Positions 25,740 through 36,991 of a stretch of DNA of 64,000 bases are shown piece by piece (the stretch's first letter is position 1; every line of letters starts with the position of its first letter). Where the stretch lies: positions 92,828,389 to 92,892,388 of the forward strand of contig NC_081847.1 in assembly GCF_963259705.1 (NCBI RefSeq), given 5' to 3'. The notes beneath the pieces were generated by a model. That model ran no database searches and was not told the DNA's origin. It was given only the letters and a program-made list of their open reading frames with translations. This DNA is from Myotis daubentonii. Taxonomy: Eukaryota > Chordata > Mammalia > Chiroptera > Vespertilionidae. Both the position numbers and the translations under genes were made by a program.

Positions 25740-25833
25740 TCCTGTAGAATAAAAGCCCAATAGGCAAATCGACCAAACCGCAGAGTGGCGCACACTGACC
25801 ACTAGGGGGCAGATGCTCAACACAGGAGCTGCC
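25740..25833 (+). mobile_element. HeliBat-type Helitron, 5' part only
   Basis: Starts TCCTGTAGAATAAAAGCCCA and continues with CACACTGACCACTAGGGGGC and CTCAACACAGGAGCTG. It shares these words with the Helitron at 35393-35615. The 3' hairpin and CTAG end are missing; a SINE fragment follows immediately. Confidence 0.82.
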
Positions 25834-25910
25834 ACAACCCAGGCATGTGCCCTGACTGGCAATCCTGGTTCATAGGTTGGTGCTCAACCACTGAGCCACA
25901 CCAGCCGGGC
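25834..25910 (-). mobile_element. Ves SINE head fragment (minus strand)
   Basis: The minus-strand reading GCCCGGCTGGTGTGGCTCAG, GTTGAGCACCAACC and GAACCAGG identifies the tRNA-like head. The tail half is absent, so the fragment is truncated exactly where it meets the Helitron piece. Confidence 0.82.
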
Positions 25911-26454
25911 AAGAACTACTTTTCTAAATGCAGTGGACTCATTATTCAGGGCGGGCATATGAGCAGCCCTGGAGCCGATGGTATTGTCCTCCCTACACCC
26001 ATGAAGCATCGTTACCAGGACTGGCGAGTAATACAGTCGGGGTGTATTGGATGCATTTGCTGGCGAAGATTGGCTTTTGTAGGATGGTCTGAAAACAAAG
26101 ATGTATACTATTGCAACTTTTAAAACAGATAAAATATTACGACTCATTTGTAAAAAAAAAAAAAAAATTTAAATAGAGCTCATTTTTGTGAGAGATTCCT
26201 TATAATTTGAAAATATTTTCCCGAAAGTGGCTTTTAATATCTGCATAAAAGTTATTTGCTTCTTGAAAAATACGTATTTTAAACGGCTCTGTGAGTTGAT
26301 GGCTATTTAGACGAGGACTTGACAAGGTGCTTCAGGTGGAAGACGGGGTCCTGGAAGAATAAAATACAGCTGGGAGTGTCACTAACGCACCTGCACCGGA
26401 CAGTTACGCACTCTGCTGTTAGAACCCAGCACCCAGACGAGGAGAGATTGTGCT
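25911..26454. other. Unique DNA with an A run
   Basis: No gene is visible. An A run lies at about 26151-26167 in AT-rich sequence. Confidence 0.6.
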
Positions 26455-26462
26455 GCCTAGAC

Positions 26463-26669
26463 CCGTGGTCGGCAAACCGCGGCTCTTTGGCCCCTTGAGT
26501 GTGGCTCTTCCAATACCACGTGGGGCGCACACATACAGTGCAATTGAAACTTCGTGGCCCATGCGCAGAAGTCGGTATTTTGTGGAAGAGCCGGCATTTT
26601 GTGGAAGAGCCACACTCAAGGGGCCAAAGAGCCGCATGTGGCTCGCGAGCCGCGGTTTGCCGACCACCG
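26463..26669. mobile_element. Non-autonomous hAT element with perfect 8-bp TSD
   Basis: Termini CCGTGGTCGGCAAACCGCGG and, inverted at the right end, CGGTGGTCGGCAAACCGCGG. The TSD GCCTAGAC is perfect (26455-26462 and 26670-26677). A GCTCTTTGGCCCCTTGAGTG block near the left is repeated inverted near the right, and GTGGAAGAGCC occurs twice in direct orientation. No transposase. Confidence 0.92.
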
Positions 26670-26677
26670 GCCTAGAC

Positions 26678-29600
26678 TAACTAGCACCGGGGCCTGGTCC
26701 AGGATGATGTGGCTGCGTGGGAGTGATTTCCTGGGTGCCTGGGAGTCACGCTGTCCCCTCACCTGAGGCCACGCCTGCAGCAGCTGTTCCCAGTGGGGTG
26801 GCCAGAGCCCGGAGCCTCATCGCTCACCCCAGAAAGCTGCTCCGTGGGCAGCGGCCCTTCCCAGGAGCGAGGAGGTGAGGGGGGGCCGGGCTCACAGGAA
26901 GTCTGCATTCCCGGGAATCTCCAGTAGGGACGACCCATGACCTTTGGGGTCTTGTTAAACGTTTCCTTGTATTATTGCGAGGTGTGGAGTCTCCTAGGTG
27001 CTCACTAATATTAGCTGATTGAGTGAAAGAGAGTTGCACCTTTCCCAACTTACGGCATCATATATTAAATTAGGCTAGTCATTGGGTTAAATGTTAGCCT
27101 GGGCACGATTCACGGATAAGCTGTAAGGCACGTATGAACAAAAGAAACTCTATCACAGTTTATTATAATTTGTTTCATTTTTTAATAATCCAAGGTATCA
27201 GATTTTTAAAGTATTGTCTTTCTCTGTTGTCTATGCTGCCTTAGTTATTGGAAGCCATAATGATTACATTTTTGGGATATCTCCTAACAACTTTAAAATT
27301 GAGAAAGCCAGGCGTCTGTCTTTAGAGCAGAAATCAAATAGTTAGAACGGCACACTGTTTAGCAGAGCTTCTGGAGGATTCTCACTTCGCTTGGATGGGA
27401 ACGGGAGCTGCCAAAGCGGCTGGATTCAGTAAGAGCTGGAGATTTCTGAGCGCCGTGCCCCTCCCGGTCTCAGAGTATCCCCGAGGCCTCCCATGTGTTC
27501 GCGCTCAGGGTATGACCTTCCGTGGTCATTGCTCATTTCTCTTTGGACTTAGGGCAAGTGCTGTTTTGGGTTATGACTCGCCCTCAGGCTCGTCTTTCCG
27601 GCCCCTTCTGGTAAATTAATTCCCCGGATATTCTCTCTCTCTTTTGAGCATCAGCCTTGCGGCCTCTTCCTGAGGAACCCGCCCCTGGTCCCTGCAGGCT
27701 CCCCGGGGGCCCTGGGCCAGACCCCGGGCAATGTCATTCCAGAGAGTTGCAGTTGGGTGGAGGGAGAGATATTTCCGACCTCGTGTTTCCCTTTGCCAAT
27801 GTTTTCGTTTTATTGCTTATAAGTTAATGGGCCAGTTTGTAAAAATCAGTTAACTCCCTGTGACCCTGCGACACCTTTTCCCTGGAAAGGCATTCACTCT
27901 GTAAAGTGACTGCCCCTTTAGAACGAAAGCTGCTGCCGCAGGGATGGAGGGGTGCAGGGCTCTCGCTTCAGGACTGGGTCCTGCGGGACAGCGCTCACCT
28001 CCTCAAGGTCCTGGCATCTGACCTCCGGCCTGGACTGGGAGTCTTCGCTGCTTTAAATTATCGACCAGAGCGTCATTATTTTCTTTCTTTCCTGTGTACG
28101 TAAGTTGATCCTGCAGAGGGGAGGGGAAAGCCGGTCACGGGCGCTATGGAACGTAAGGCTGTGATCTCTTACGAAGCAGCCTGGTGCACAGCTGTGGGTC
28201 ACCGGTCATGGGAGGAACCCAGAGACACTCGGCGGGACTCGGAGATGGGGAGATGGGCAGGACTCAGCCCCGCGAGATGGGCGTCATCTGCTCCTCCGCC
28301 GTGTCTCTGCCGGAAAACGTTATTTTCTGGACCCGTTGCCATATTTTAAGAATCAGTGGAGAAATGAAAGAAAGGAGTAGAAGGGATGAATGGAGAGCAG
28401 CGGTGTTTATAATCTACAGCAAGGACAGAGAAGACTGCCTGTCCCCATCTCTGGTTGATGATGTGGAGGAGAATCGATTTTTTACTACAGCTTTATCTTG
28501 ATAAATTAAGCTAAGCATAAGAAGGAATCTTAGACAATTTAGATAGCTAAACGTTAGACTATTTTTAAAAAATGGTTGAGCGCACTTACTAAGTTGCCAG
28601 TTGCCAAAAAACATAAAAATTAAAAATAAATAAATAAAAGCATTCCTGCCAGTGTAAGGAACTGAAAGTCCGTTAGTGACCAGGTAAGCAGCTAATTGCA
28701 GTTCAGTGGGTTCTCCTCTCTCGTTCGTGCGCAGAGGAATGGTGCCATCAGCACCAGGGAAAAGTCCCATTCAGAGTGGCCAGGTTGGATTGGGCAGCCT
28801 GGTGGGAAGTAGCATGCTTGGGAGAAGAGTGAGCAGTGAGCTTTGGGTACACAAAGGACAGGGATTAAACTTGGGGCGGTGGCGGGGGCTGGGGGGGAAA
28901 TAGGAAGTTTTTGACATGTGGAGAGTTTTCCTAGGGTCCTGAGAGAGGAATAGGAGCTTGCAGCTGGAGAAAGGTAGTCCAGGCGGAAGGAGGCCTGGTG
29001 CTTGGAAGAACATGCTGTTAGGGAGGAGGAATTTGCGTGGCCCGGGAACTGGGTGTGAGAGAGGAGGTGCAGGAGGCGGGCGGGCAGGTGACATCAGGAA
29101 GGAAGCTGTGCTGAAGGCCAGACAGCACCCTTCCCGCCCCTGATCCCAGTGTCCCTGTCACCAACAGTGGCCTCTGCTGCCTGCCGCTGTCTTTCCTCAG
29201 CTTCTTCCCCCAAGCGCTCCCTTCCCCACTGTCCACGTGCCCTGCCCCTCTTCTTTCCAAGGCATTCATGAAACAAATGTTAGGAATCTCCATCTTACTC
29301 TCCTCGTATGCATTAAATAAGTGTAGTGTTGGCCCAAGACCAGGAGCCTCACGGGCTGGTCCGGAAAGTTCTCTTTAGCTCTGGAGACTCCTTTCAGAGA
29401 GCCTGGAGAGACCTGGGGCGCCGAATGGATCTTGGAAAGCACATTCCAACGTTCCATGCAAACTGTTTTCACGCCCAGTGCAAATGCAGAAGGAATGCGG
29501 TGTGTCCTTAGGCAAGGACAGTTTTCAAGGAGTGAGACTGTGGTATGGCCTGGACGTCTCCTTGTACAAAGCTTAGTCCAACTTCCGTGTTCTCTGAACA

Positions 29601-30789
29601 CAACCTAATCCGTCTTGAACTTGACAACCAAGCTCTCCCTTGCAGCGGCCACAGGTTGGATTTGGGGTGCAGACTTTTGCAGAGGTTCCACTTTACGGGG
29701 AGGATAAATGTTAGTGAAAACCACTGTTCCTTTGCTTTGGAACAGGATACATGTTTGCAATTTCTCTTATTTTTCTGTTGATTTTCGGAGGGAGTTGAAA
29801 ATAATGACCTTTCCAACTTTTCAGATGGCACTGGAGAATGCGTTAGTCTACCATAAGCAGGCATTTTTGGATGTTCATACTACTGGTAAAGTCCTCTATT
29901 AAAGGACTTCTTTAAATCTTGTTTTAATTTTTGATTTGATAACATCTTCCTTTATACCTTTTTGTTTTGATTTTGGAGATTCCGTATGTCACTGATGTAA
30001 TTCATTCATTTACTGTTAATACCAAAGATTATGACGTCGCTATTATAAACAAGCAGAGTGGTATGGTGTTCATCCACTTGTTTTTATAACAGCAGTGTGG
30101 CCAGTGTAGCAGGAAACAATAATGATCCAAAATAGGATATGTAAAACTAACATTTATTTTCCAGTAGGGCTGTTTGATGCCGAGAACACCCAAATGGAGA
30201 TGAGTAGATACCGCCGTAGGTGATGATGATGTGTGATCACAGTAGCGATGACAATGAGAACAGCAGGCCTGTCCTGAAGGCGCTGGAGGACACTACATGG
30301 AGCTCTTCTCACATAGCATCTCATTTAACTTTTCACAATTCTTTGCTTTTTCATTGACCAGAGATTGGCAAAGAAGTTTGGGTATAATGTGAGAGATCTG
30401 CTGAACTAATCAATGCATTCCCTACAGTGTTTCTCAAGCTTGAGGAATAAAAAAAATGGCTTCTTTCAGTAACTATTTAAGTCATATTGTGTTAGTTATA
30501 AATGTGCAAAATATAAAGCTAGTTAAACCTGTCATATAATACATGTCTCCTGTTAATGGTAAAATCAAAAAAACTTTAAACACATGCCAAAACACTAAAA
30601 CAAAAACATTAACTTGGAATGAAGAGTGTTATTTCAGTGTCATAGATGATGATGTTTTATTGAAACTAACGTGGTACAAAATGTGTCTGTGTTACGCTAG
30701 GGGGTCTGTGTTGTGCTTATACAGTCATGTGTCGTATGACAGCCAACTTTCCTCACCGCTGTCCTTATTTAAATGATTTCCAAACTCCA
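26678..30789. other. About 4.1 kb of unique non-coding DNA
   Basis: The longest repeat-poor stretch of the window. No coding or RNA gene is supported. Landmarks: AT-rich 27050-27330; mixed conserved-looking DNA at about 27740-27880; A-rich AATAAATAAATAAA at 28626-28639; G-rich 28760-29100; and AT-rich 29900-30780. Short frames across it lack any recognisable domain. Confidence 0.5.
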
Positions 30790-30994
30790 TCCAGCCCGGC
30801 CATCGTGAGCATCCACCTATGAACCAGGAGGTCACAGTTTCGATTCCTAGTCAGGGCACATACCCGGGATGCAGGCACCATCCCAGTGCTGGGTGTGCGG
30901 GAGGCAGCCAGTCAATGATTCTCTCTCTCATTGGTGTTTCTGTCTGTCTCTCCCTCTACCTTCCTCTCTGAAATCAATAAAAATATTTAAAAAA
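30790..30994 (+). mobile_element. Ves SINE (plus strand), deleted head
   Basis: Body and tail are typical: GAACCAGGAGGTCACAGTTT, GGGAGGCAGCCAGTCAATGA, CTTCCTCTCTGAAATCAATA. The A-box part of the head is shortened (CCAGCCCGGCCATCGTGAGC), so the promoter is likely defective. Confidence 0.88.
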
Positions 30995-31286
30995 CACACA
31001 ACATAAACAAAACTTCATAGAGCATGGTACGGCCTCATTAGACCTTTGCTTGGCAGGACAGTGCCATGTACATAAAAAGTCCACCTTTTACCACGGCTTT
31101 ACATCTCTTTGCACATGTGGGCACACGTGTGCATGAAGTACTCTTATGAACTTCAAAGATTACCATGTGAATGAAACCAAAAGTCCATTTTTAAAATTCC
31201 TGTAGAGGATGTGTAGTCTCCCAGAATTTCCTGGCCATTGCTCGGTCTCCTCCTCTCTCAACATACTAATGAAGTAACTACAGTGG
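30995..31286. other. Unique spacer
   Basis: Nothing recognisable; about 290 bp between two SINEs. Confidence 0.6.
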
Positions 31287-31530
31287 AGCCCTGGCCAAGG
31301 GGCCTGGTTGATTGGAGCCTCGTCTTGTACACCAATCCACAGGTTTAGATCTCAGCTTTGATTCCCGGGCAGGGCTCATGCTTAGGTTGCAGGCCCAGTC
31401 CCCAGTGGGGCACGAATGGGAGGCAACCAATCGATGTTTCTCTCTCTCTCTCTTGCTCTAAAAAAAAAGAAAAAAGAAAAAGAAAATAAATCAACAAAAA
31501 CATATCTTCTGATAAGGATTTAAAAAAAAT
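31287..31530 (+). mobile_element. Older bat SINE copy (plus strand)
   Basis: Diverged head CCTGGCCAAGGGGCCTGGTT, B box GCTTTGATTCCCGGGCAGGG, then GGAGGCAACCAATCGATGTT. The tail is the ACATATCTTCTGATAAGGAT type, which is also seen in the copy at 59737 and differs from the young copies. Right edge approximate. Confidence 0.8.
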
Positions 31531-31564
31531 TAATGCAGAGGAAATAAGAAGATACTTTACGGTC

Positions 31565-31978
31565 AGGTGCAGTGCTAGGCTCTCTAGGTGCACTGTCTCA
31601 TCCAGCCGTGGGCAAACTACGGCCCGCGGGCCGGATCCGGCCCCGTTTGAAATGAATAAAACTATTGAAAAAAAAAGACCGTACCCTTTTATGTAATGAT
31701 GTTTACTTTGAATTTATAGTAGTTCACACAAACACTCCATCCATGCTTTTGTTCCGGCCCTCTGGTCCAGTTTAAGAACCCATTGTGGCCCTCGAGTCAA
31801 AAAGTTTGCCCACCCCTGGTCGAATCTTGCATCCACCCCATGACCGAGGAGGTCTTGTGATTCCTCTGTTCCAGACAAGAATGCTGACCTTGGGCGTATT
31901 AAGTAAATGACTCCCGAGGTCACGTGACTAGTAGACCACCACACTGATTTTGAACCCAGGTGCTCTCATTCCAGAGCC
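31565..31978 (-). mobile_element. MIR SINE interrupted by a hAT insertion
   Basis: Minus-strand MIR words occur on both sides of the hAT: GTGCTAGGCTCTCTAGGTGC and CTGTCTCATC on the left, then GACCTTGGGCGTATTAAGTA, GAGGTCACGTGACTAGTAGA, TTTTGAACCCAGGTGCTCTC and TTCCAGAGCC on the right. Removing 31603-31818 and one TSD copy restores the usual MIR order. Confidence 0.65.
31603..31818. mobile_element. Non-autonomous hAT element, copy 1
   Basis: Termini CAGCCGTGGGCAAACTACGG and, inverted, CAGGGGTGGGCAAACTTT. The 8-bp flanks are GTCTCATC (31595-31602) and GTCGAATC (31819-31826). The interior, including GGCCCGCGGGCCGGATCCGG and CACACAAACACTCCATCCAT, is nearly the same as 55983-56194. Confidence 0.9.
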
Positions 31979-32319
31979 AATAATACCCTTAGCAGTAGCT
32001 TTATTTCTAGAAAATAACTCTATAAACATGTAAGGTGCACCCGCCAGGGTACCAGACCAATGCTCCCCATATATTGTACTCTTCCCAGAACTCTCAGCAG
32101 AGGGAAGCTATCACCTGCCTTTGGTCAGCTGAGGAGGCTCAAGGTCACCCTTTTAGAAAGTTACTTCCCACCTTAAAAGACGTAAACATGTAAAGACTGG
32201 TTGTGAAAGGCAGATTTAAAAGCAGCATTTAAAATAGTGTCTTTCCTAGAGCTCCAGGAGCTTGGTCTGTGTTTTTCAGAGACAAACAATCTAGTAAGAG
32301 CTCTTCCATGTATAATGTT

Positions 32320-32605
32320 CTTAGAAAGTGGGCCCATTAAGCTTTGTAAAGGGCTCCGTGGTATCTACTGTATGCGAGCCCGGCGAAGGGGGCGAAATAA
32401 GTGCCTTGCGAAATGAAGTTCTCTACATGGCAAACAGTTTTGGTCAACAAATTTTGTGGCGCATCTATCAATGCAAATATTCCATTTATAGCAGGGCCGC
32501 TGGGGAGAAGCTCCGTTTACACTGGAGCACTCCAGGAAACGTAATCCCGATCAGGGGCGTAATGAGTCTCATTGCTGTTCTTGCAGTGCCCTCTGGCTCA
32601 TATGC
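32320..32605. promoter_or_regulatory. Candidate conserved non-coding element
   Basis: High-complexity, repeat-free sequence with retained CpGs and clustered words such as ATCAATGCAAATATTCCA (octamer- and homeodomain-like) and GCGTAATGAG. It has no open frame with a recognisable domain. The proposal rests on texture only; conservation was not measured. Confidence 0.25.
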
Positions 32606-34479
32606 ATCTATATTATGACTGTTTTTTTGGAAAAGAAAAACATTCTGTGCCACAGTCTATATAATGGATGTGAGATTACTGACAATTCGTAGACTGATAG
32701 CTCAGACAGTAATAGGACTCGAGGTGAGTGTATGTGTGAGCATATGCGTACGTGTGTGTGTGTGTGTGTGTGTATCGGTAAACACATGCACACATAAGCC
32801 TATTTGTAACCCACAAAGCCAGCTAGAGATCATATGCTTTTGGTCATTGGTGGATTCTTACTCCTGTGTTCAAATACTTCTTTGCACAGAGCAGAAATCA
32901 TTGCTTTGGGTATGAACAATTACTTAAAGTTTTTAAACCTGCTACTATTATTTGAAGGATAATACATTACAGCGGTAAATGCATCCTAAACTTCAGAGAG
33001 TCTCCCTGTGTGACACGTTAAAGTTTCATGGGAAATGGTTGGTTTGCTTTATTTCTCATCTCATTTGCATATAATCTTGTAGGTTGACTACTCGGAACCC
33101 TGTATCGGTTACTGGCCAAGTCCTGGAGGGATAGGATGGTTAACTGCAGGGGCCAAGTCCCTGACCTGGTGGGACTGGTGATCACACAGACAGCCAACAA
33201 GTGCCTGGTCCCAAACTGCGGTGAGGACAGAGAGAGCTGGCTGGGCAGTGTCTTCAAGGTCGAGCGGACCTTGGTCAGGTCGGGAGGGGGCACGGGAAAG
33301 GGAAGGGAGCCAGGTGCGTGCAGACGCGGCAGAAGGCAGCGGCGGCACTGGGACAGCGGTCACATGAAGCTAGCGCTGGGGACAGGCGGGTCACTAGCTT
33401 GGGCAGGCCAAAGGCTCAGAGTGGCATTGAAAGGAGAATCAGCCAGGCTTGCGAGAGAGAGAGGACAGAAAGAGCCTGGTGAGGAAGAAGCTCCAACCTG
33501 GGTGAGGAGCAGGTGGGAGTGTGGAGCCAGAGCTGGGTTATGGGGCACGGGTTCGAGGCAGAGGGAACAGGGGACTCAGTGTCAAGTGCTGCCTGCTGCT
33601 TTTTAGACCAGCTGTCTGCAGTCAGCAGCCATCGGTGGCCCTGTCGGCAGCAATATCATCGTCCGTAATGTCCACTGAATCTCTAGGATCTTAGGAGAGG
33701 AATTATAGGATGAAAAAGTCCCATAAACGGGCCATCGTTCCCATGGAAGCGGGCCTGCTGTCGGCAGCATTGCTGCCATCCTTCGGCTAATGGTGTAGCC
33801 CCTGCTGGGGAGGAGGAGCCCCCGTAGGCTGGGAGGAGGGAGAAGGCGAGGAGAAGGCTGACGGGAGCTCCTTCGAGGCAATGGACAGGGCCGCAGGCTC
33901 CGGTGGAATATTGAAGTGACAAGTTCATCTTGAGTAGCTTAGACACAGAGTTGCTTGGGTTGGTTGCTGCTGAAGAAAGTGGACGCCGGCTTGTCAGAAT
34001 GCCAGTGGATAGTGAATTATTTAGCGATGAAAAGGGTTAGTGCTCTCCCTGCTTGGAAGATGAGGGTGGAGGAGGAGAGGGGCCCAGCGGCTCTCGGCCA
34101 GCTGCCCTCTGTGAAGCCAGAGGATGGGGTGACTTCTGGACAGATGTGCCCGAGTCTCCGCTCCTGCTCACTCACACGGGCCCCTCACTTCCTGCTTCAT
34201 CCTCCAGGGGCAGGGCTGGCCTTGCCTGACACCTGCAGCTTTGCTCCCCGGCTGGGAGATGCAGAGGACACTTCCCCACATACTTCCTCTTGAAGGAAGG
34301 AGAGAAGAGAGAGAGCGAGGGAGGGGGGAGCGAGCACAGATTGGCAGAAAACCCTGAAAGAAAATGAGTTTGACAGGTCTGTTCAGGTCTGGATTGCTGT
34401 CTTCCTGTTTCCTAAATCTGTGAGCAAGGCTAAGGCCCTGCCCCCACTCGAGGCCACTGCCTGAGCCAAGGAGGGGGTG

Positions 34480-34770
34480 TGCGGGGGCGGCACATCACAT
34501 CACATCATTTTCTCCCCAAATTATCAGAGGAGCTCCACGCAGACACAACCGAGACACAAATCATTAGCTTCAAATTATTGGCGGGAAATCAAATGAACGC
34601 TGGAGGCTTTAAGATGGGTGGGCTGATGTGGAGGAGAGAAAAAATAATTGAAACACAGAGCGTCTCATGAATAATAAATAACTCAAATCTAGTTGTAATT
34701 TAATTCAAATGCTGCCGCTAATGGATCGCTGGCGATTAGCGGTGCGGTGTGCTTTGCGCCGTTTCCTGAT
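34480..34770. promoter_or_regulatory. Candidate homeodomain-rich regulatory element
   Basis: About eight TAAT/ATTA cores lie within roughly 230 bp (for example TCATTAGC, AAATTATTGG, AATAATTGAA, TGTAATTTAATTC, GATTAGCGG) in unique DNA, with CpG-containing words retained around GGATCGCTGGCGATTAGCGG. This looks like a developmental enhancer core, but no alignment supports it. Confidence 0.3.
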
Positions 34771-35360
34771 GTTCGCCCTCTTTACCTGCGAGGTCTCCCC
34801 TGACACAGGGACCTTACGATGTTGAATTACTCGTTTCCACTGCGTGTCCAGCTGGGCCCTCGGCTCCGAGAGACCTGGGACCAGGCGTCCTGCGTTCTAG
34901 CTGTCAGCTCCTGGGTCTTCCAGAGGCTCCCGCTGCATCCGGAAAGTCCAGCAGGTCTCATTTTGCAGAGGGTGTCTGCCCCGGCGAGGGGCCCACTTTG
35001 TGATGGGGCTGCACACTCTGCTGGCTGCGCTCCACCCGGCTCCTCAGGGCTGTTGGACTGAAACCCCTCTGCATGGGGGGTGCACACGGGGCCTGGACTC
35101 CGTGAAATCCGGGCACCTCTCGGCCCCACTCCACTCTGAAGCCCCACGCTCCCCAGCCTTAGCCATTAAATGCGGTAATTGTCCCTGCCCCACTGGGTGT
35201 AACATGACTCGATGAGATAACCCTGAAAGCACGGCATAAATTATAAATGTGCACGTTGTAGCTGTGCTTGTAAGAGGGCTGAGCAGTAGCTGCACGTACT
35301 GTGCTTCCTGTGCAACCTTGACTCTTGGCAAGGCGCCTTATACAGAGAAGGGTGGATACA

Positions 35361-35392
35361 TATGTGTGTGTGTGTGTGTATACGTATACACA
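35361..35392. repeat. (TG)n/(TA)n microsatellite
   Basis: TG repeat followed by TATACGTATACACA, running into the AT-rich 5' end of a Helitron. Confidence 0.9.
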
Positions 35393-35615
35393 CCTATATA
35401 TATAAAAGCCCAATGACCGAACAGTGGAACGACCAGAACGACCAGTCGACCAGTTGCTATGACGTGCACTGACCACTAGGGGGCAGACACTCAACGCAGG
35501 AGCTGACCCCTGGTGAAAAGTGCGTTCCCACAGTGTGAGCGCCACTCGGCTGACTGGGATGAGTGGCACTCCCGCAGCAGGCGATCCCCGCAGGCCTCAT
35601 GCACCAGGCCTCTAG
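35393..35615 (+). mobile_element. HeliBat-type Helitron
   Basis: Carries CTATATATATAAAAGCCCAA at the 5' side, GACGTGCACTGACCACTAGG, and a 3' end CATGCACCAGGCCTCTAG before a T. The left arm of the terminal hairpin is lost. It belongs to the same subtype as 25740-25833 (AAGCCCAAT, CAACGCAGGAGCTG). Confidence 0.88.
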
Positions 35616-36525
35616 TATATATGTTTATCTATAATAAAATTTCTTTGCCTGCAGGTTCCTTCCTGACTCAAAGCCATGCCCCTAATGCTCACGCCGCTGC
35701 CCCATCTCTGATTCCATGCAGATGGGGTGGGTTAGCTGTCTGCTTGGTGGCCTTGTTTCCTAGTCCCCTGTCCTGCCTGCCTTTTGGGCTCCTGGTGGCT
35801 GTCAATGCACTGGGACCCTTTAAGGTAAAACTTCCCTTTTCTGTGTTCTGTCCCGGGGGGCTGCTTGGAACACAGTTTCATTGAAGCTCCCCGAAAAGCA
35901 GGACCTGGCGGGGGTTCACGTTGGGATGGAGGCCGGCAGCTTTCCTGCGGCGTGCCCCGGCGGTGTGGACGGTCAGCACGAATGAGCGCAGGCTCTGGGT
36001 GGTGGCGATTCCACCCCCATGGAGACACGGTGGAGGCCACCGTCCTCCCGTTCTGGCAGACAGGTCATCCCTCTGTGGATTCCGACACGCAGGTGGCAGC
36101 CAAGCTTGTGAGAGCCCGGGGACTGGGAATTGGTCGTCGCGGGTGAGCTGTCTGTTATCCACGATGTCAGAGAGGCGTGCAGGCAGGAACCCACCAAATA
36201 AAGGCCCAGGTGCCCTGGGAGGTGGCTGCAAAGTGAGGTGATGGTCACACTTGAATCTTAGAGTGAAAAGAAAGTGAGGGGCGGGGAGAGGTTACTGTTA
36301 CAGAAAGAGCGCCAAAGAGAGGAGGGTAGTTCCTGTGGGGAGAAGGAAATTCAGTAGAGAGTGGGAGTGGTGGTAGAGGTTCAGAACAGAATGGAGACTT
36401 TTTCCACTTAATGTCCTAATCACATAGAACTTCCCAGGTTGTTGCCTCAGAACATACTGAAGAAGCTTGGACGTTCCAGATAAACTGGACAAGCAAAGGT
36501 TACCATCACACTGTTACCAAAATCG
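35616..36525. other. Unique non-coding DNA, GC-rich centre
   Basis: No gene is supported. 35850-36150 is GC-rich with open frames on both strands and no recognisable domain. Confidence 0.55.
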
Positions 36526-36538
36526 AAATACTATCCTC

Positions 36539-36712
36539 GCCCTGGCCGGTGTGGCTCAGTGAATAGAGCGTCAGCCTGCGGACTGAAGGGTCCCAGGTTC
36601 GATTCCGCTCAAGAGCACATACCCAAGTTGCGGGCTCTATCTCCAGCAGCGGGCGTGCAGGAGGCAGCCAATCGATTCTCTCTTCCTCTCCCTTCCTCTC
36701 TGAAATCAACCC

Positions 36713-36744
<32 letters not shown>

Positions 36745-36749
36745 ATATA
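36539..36749 (+). mobile_element. Ves SINE (plus strand) with 13-bp TSD
   Basis: Head GCCCTGGCCGGTGTGGCTCA, B box GGTTCGATTCC, tail with CTTCCTCTCTGAAATCAA followed by a CT repeat (36712-36739) in place of a plain A tail. TSD AAATACTATCCTC at 36526-36538 and 36750-36762. Confidence 0.95.
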
Positions 36750-36767
36750 AAATACTATCCTCTAAAG

Positions 36768-36983
36768 CAGCGGTTCTCAACCTGTGGGTCGCGACCCCTT
36801 TGGCGGTCGAACGACCCTTTCACAGGGGTCACCTAAGACCGTCCTGCATATCAGATATTTATTTACATGACGATTCATAGCAGTAGCAACATGACAGTTA
36901 TGAAGTAGCAACGAAGATAATTTTATGGTTGGGTCACCACATGCGGAACTGTATGTAAAGGGCCAGAAGGTGGAGAACCACTG
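36768..36983. mobile_element. SPIN-type hAT MITE with perfect 8-bp TSD
   Basis: The left end CAGCGGTTCTCAACCTGTGG followed by GTCGCGACCCCTTTGG, and the interior CAGTTATGAAGTAGCAACGA and GGGTCACCACATGCGGAACT, are hallmarks of SPIN (Space Invaders), a hAT family known in bats and scattered distant vertebrates. The right end is GGTGGAGAACCACTG. TSD CTCTAAAG is perfect (36760-36767 and 36984-36991) and overlaps the 3' TSD of the adjoining SINE by three bases, so SPIN inserted after the SINE. The copy is internally shortened and non-coding. Confidence 0.94.
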
Positions 36984-36991
36984 CTCTAAAG

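Larger units (their letters stand above)
31979..35392. other. Unique DNA with possible regulatory islands
   Basis: No coding gene is supported. A TG repeat lies at 32751-32774 and a second TG/TA stretch at 35361-35404. Segments 32320-32605 and 34480-34770 are entered separately as candidate conserved non-coding DNA. GC-rich 33190-33600 and 33600-33950 carry chance ORFs. Confidence 0.5.

Noticed and set aside
36539..36620. tRNA-like heads with A and B boxes (also in other SINEs)
   Set aside because: They are parts of tRNA-derived SINEs with bodies, tails and TSDs, and not tRNA genes; no full cloverleaf with a mature 3' end was seen.
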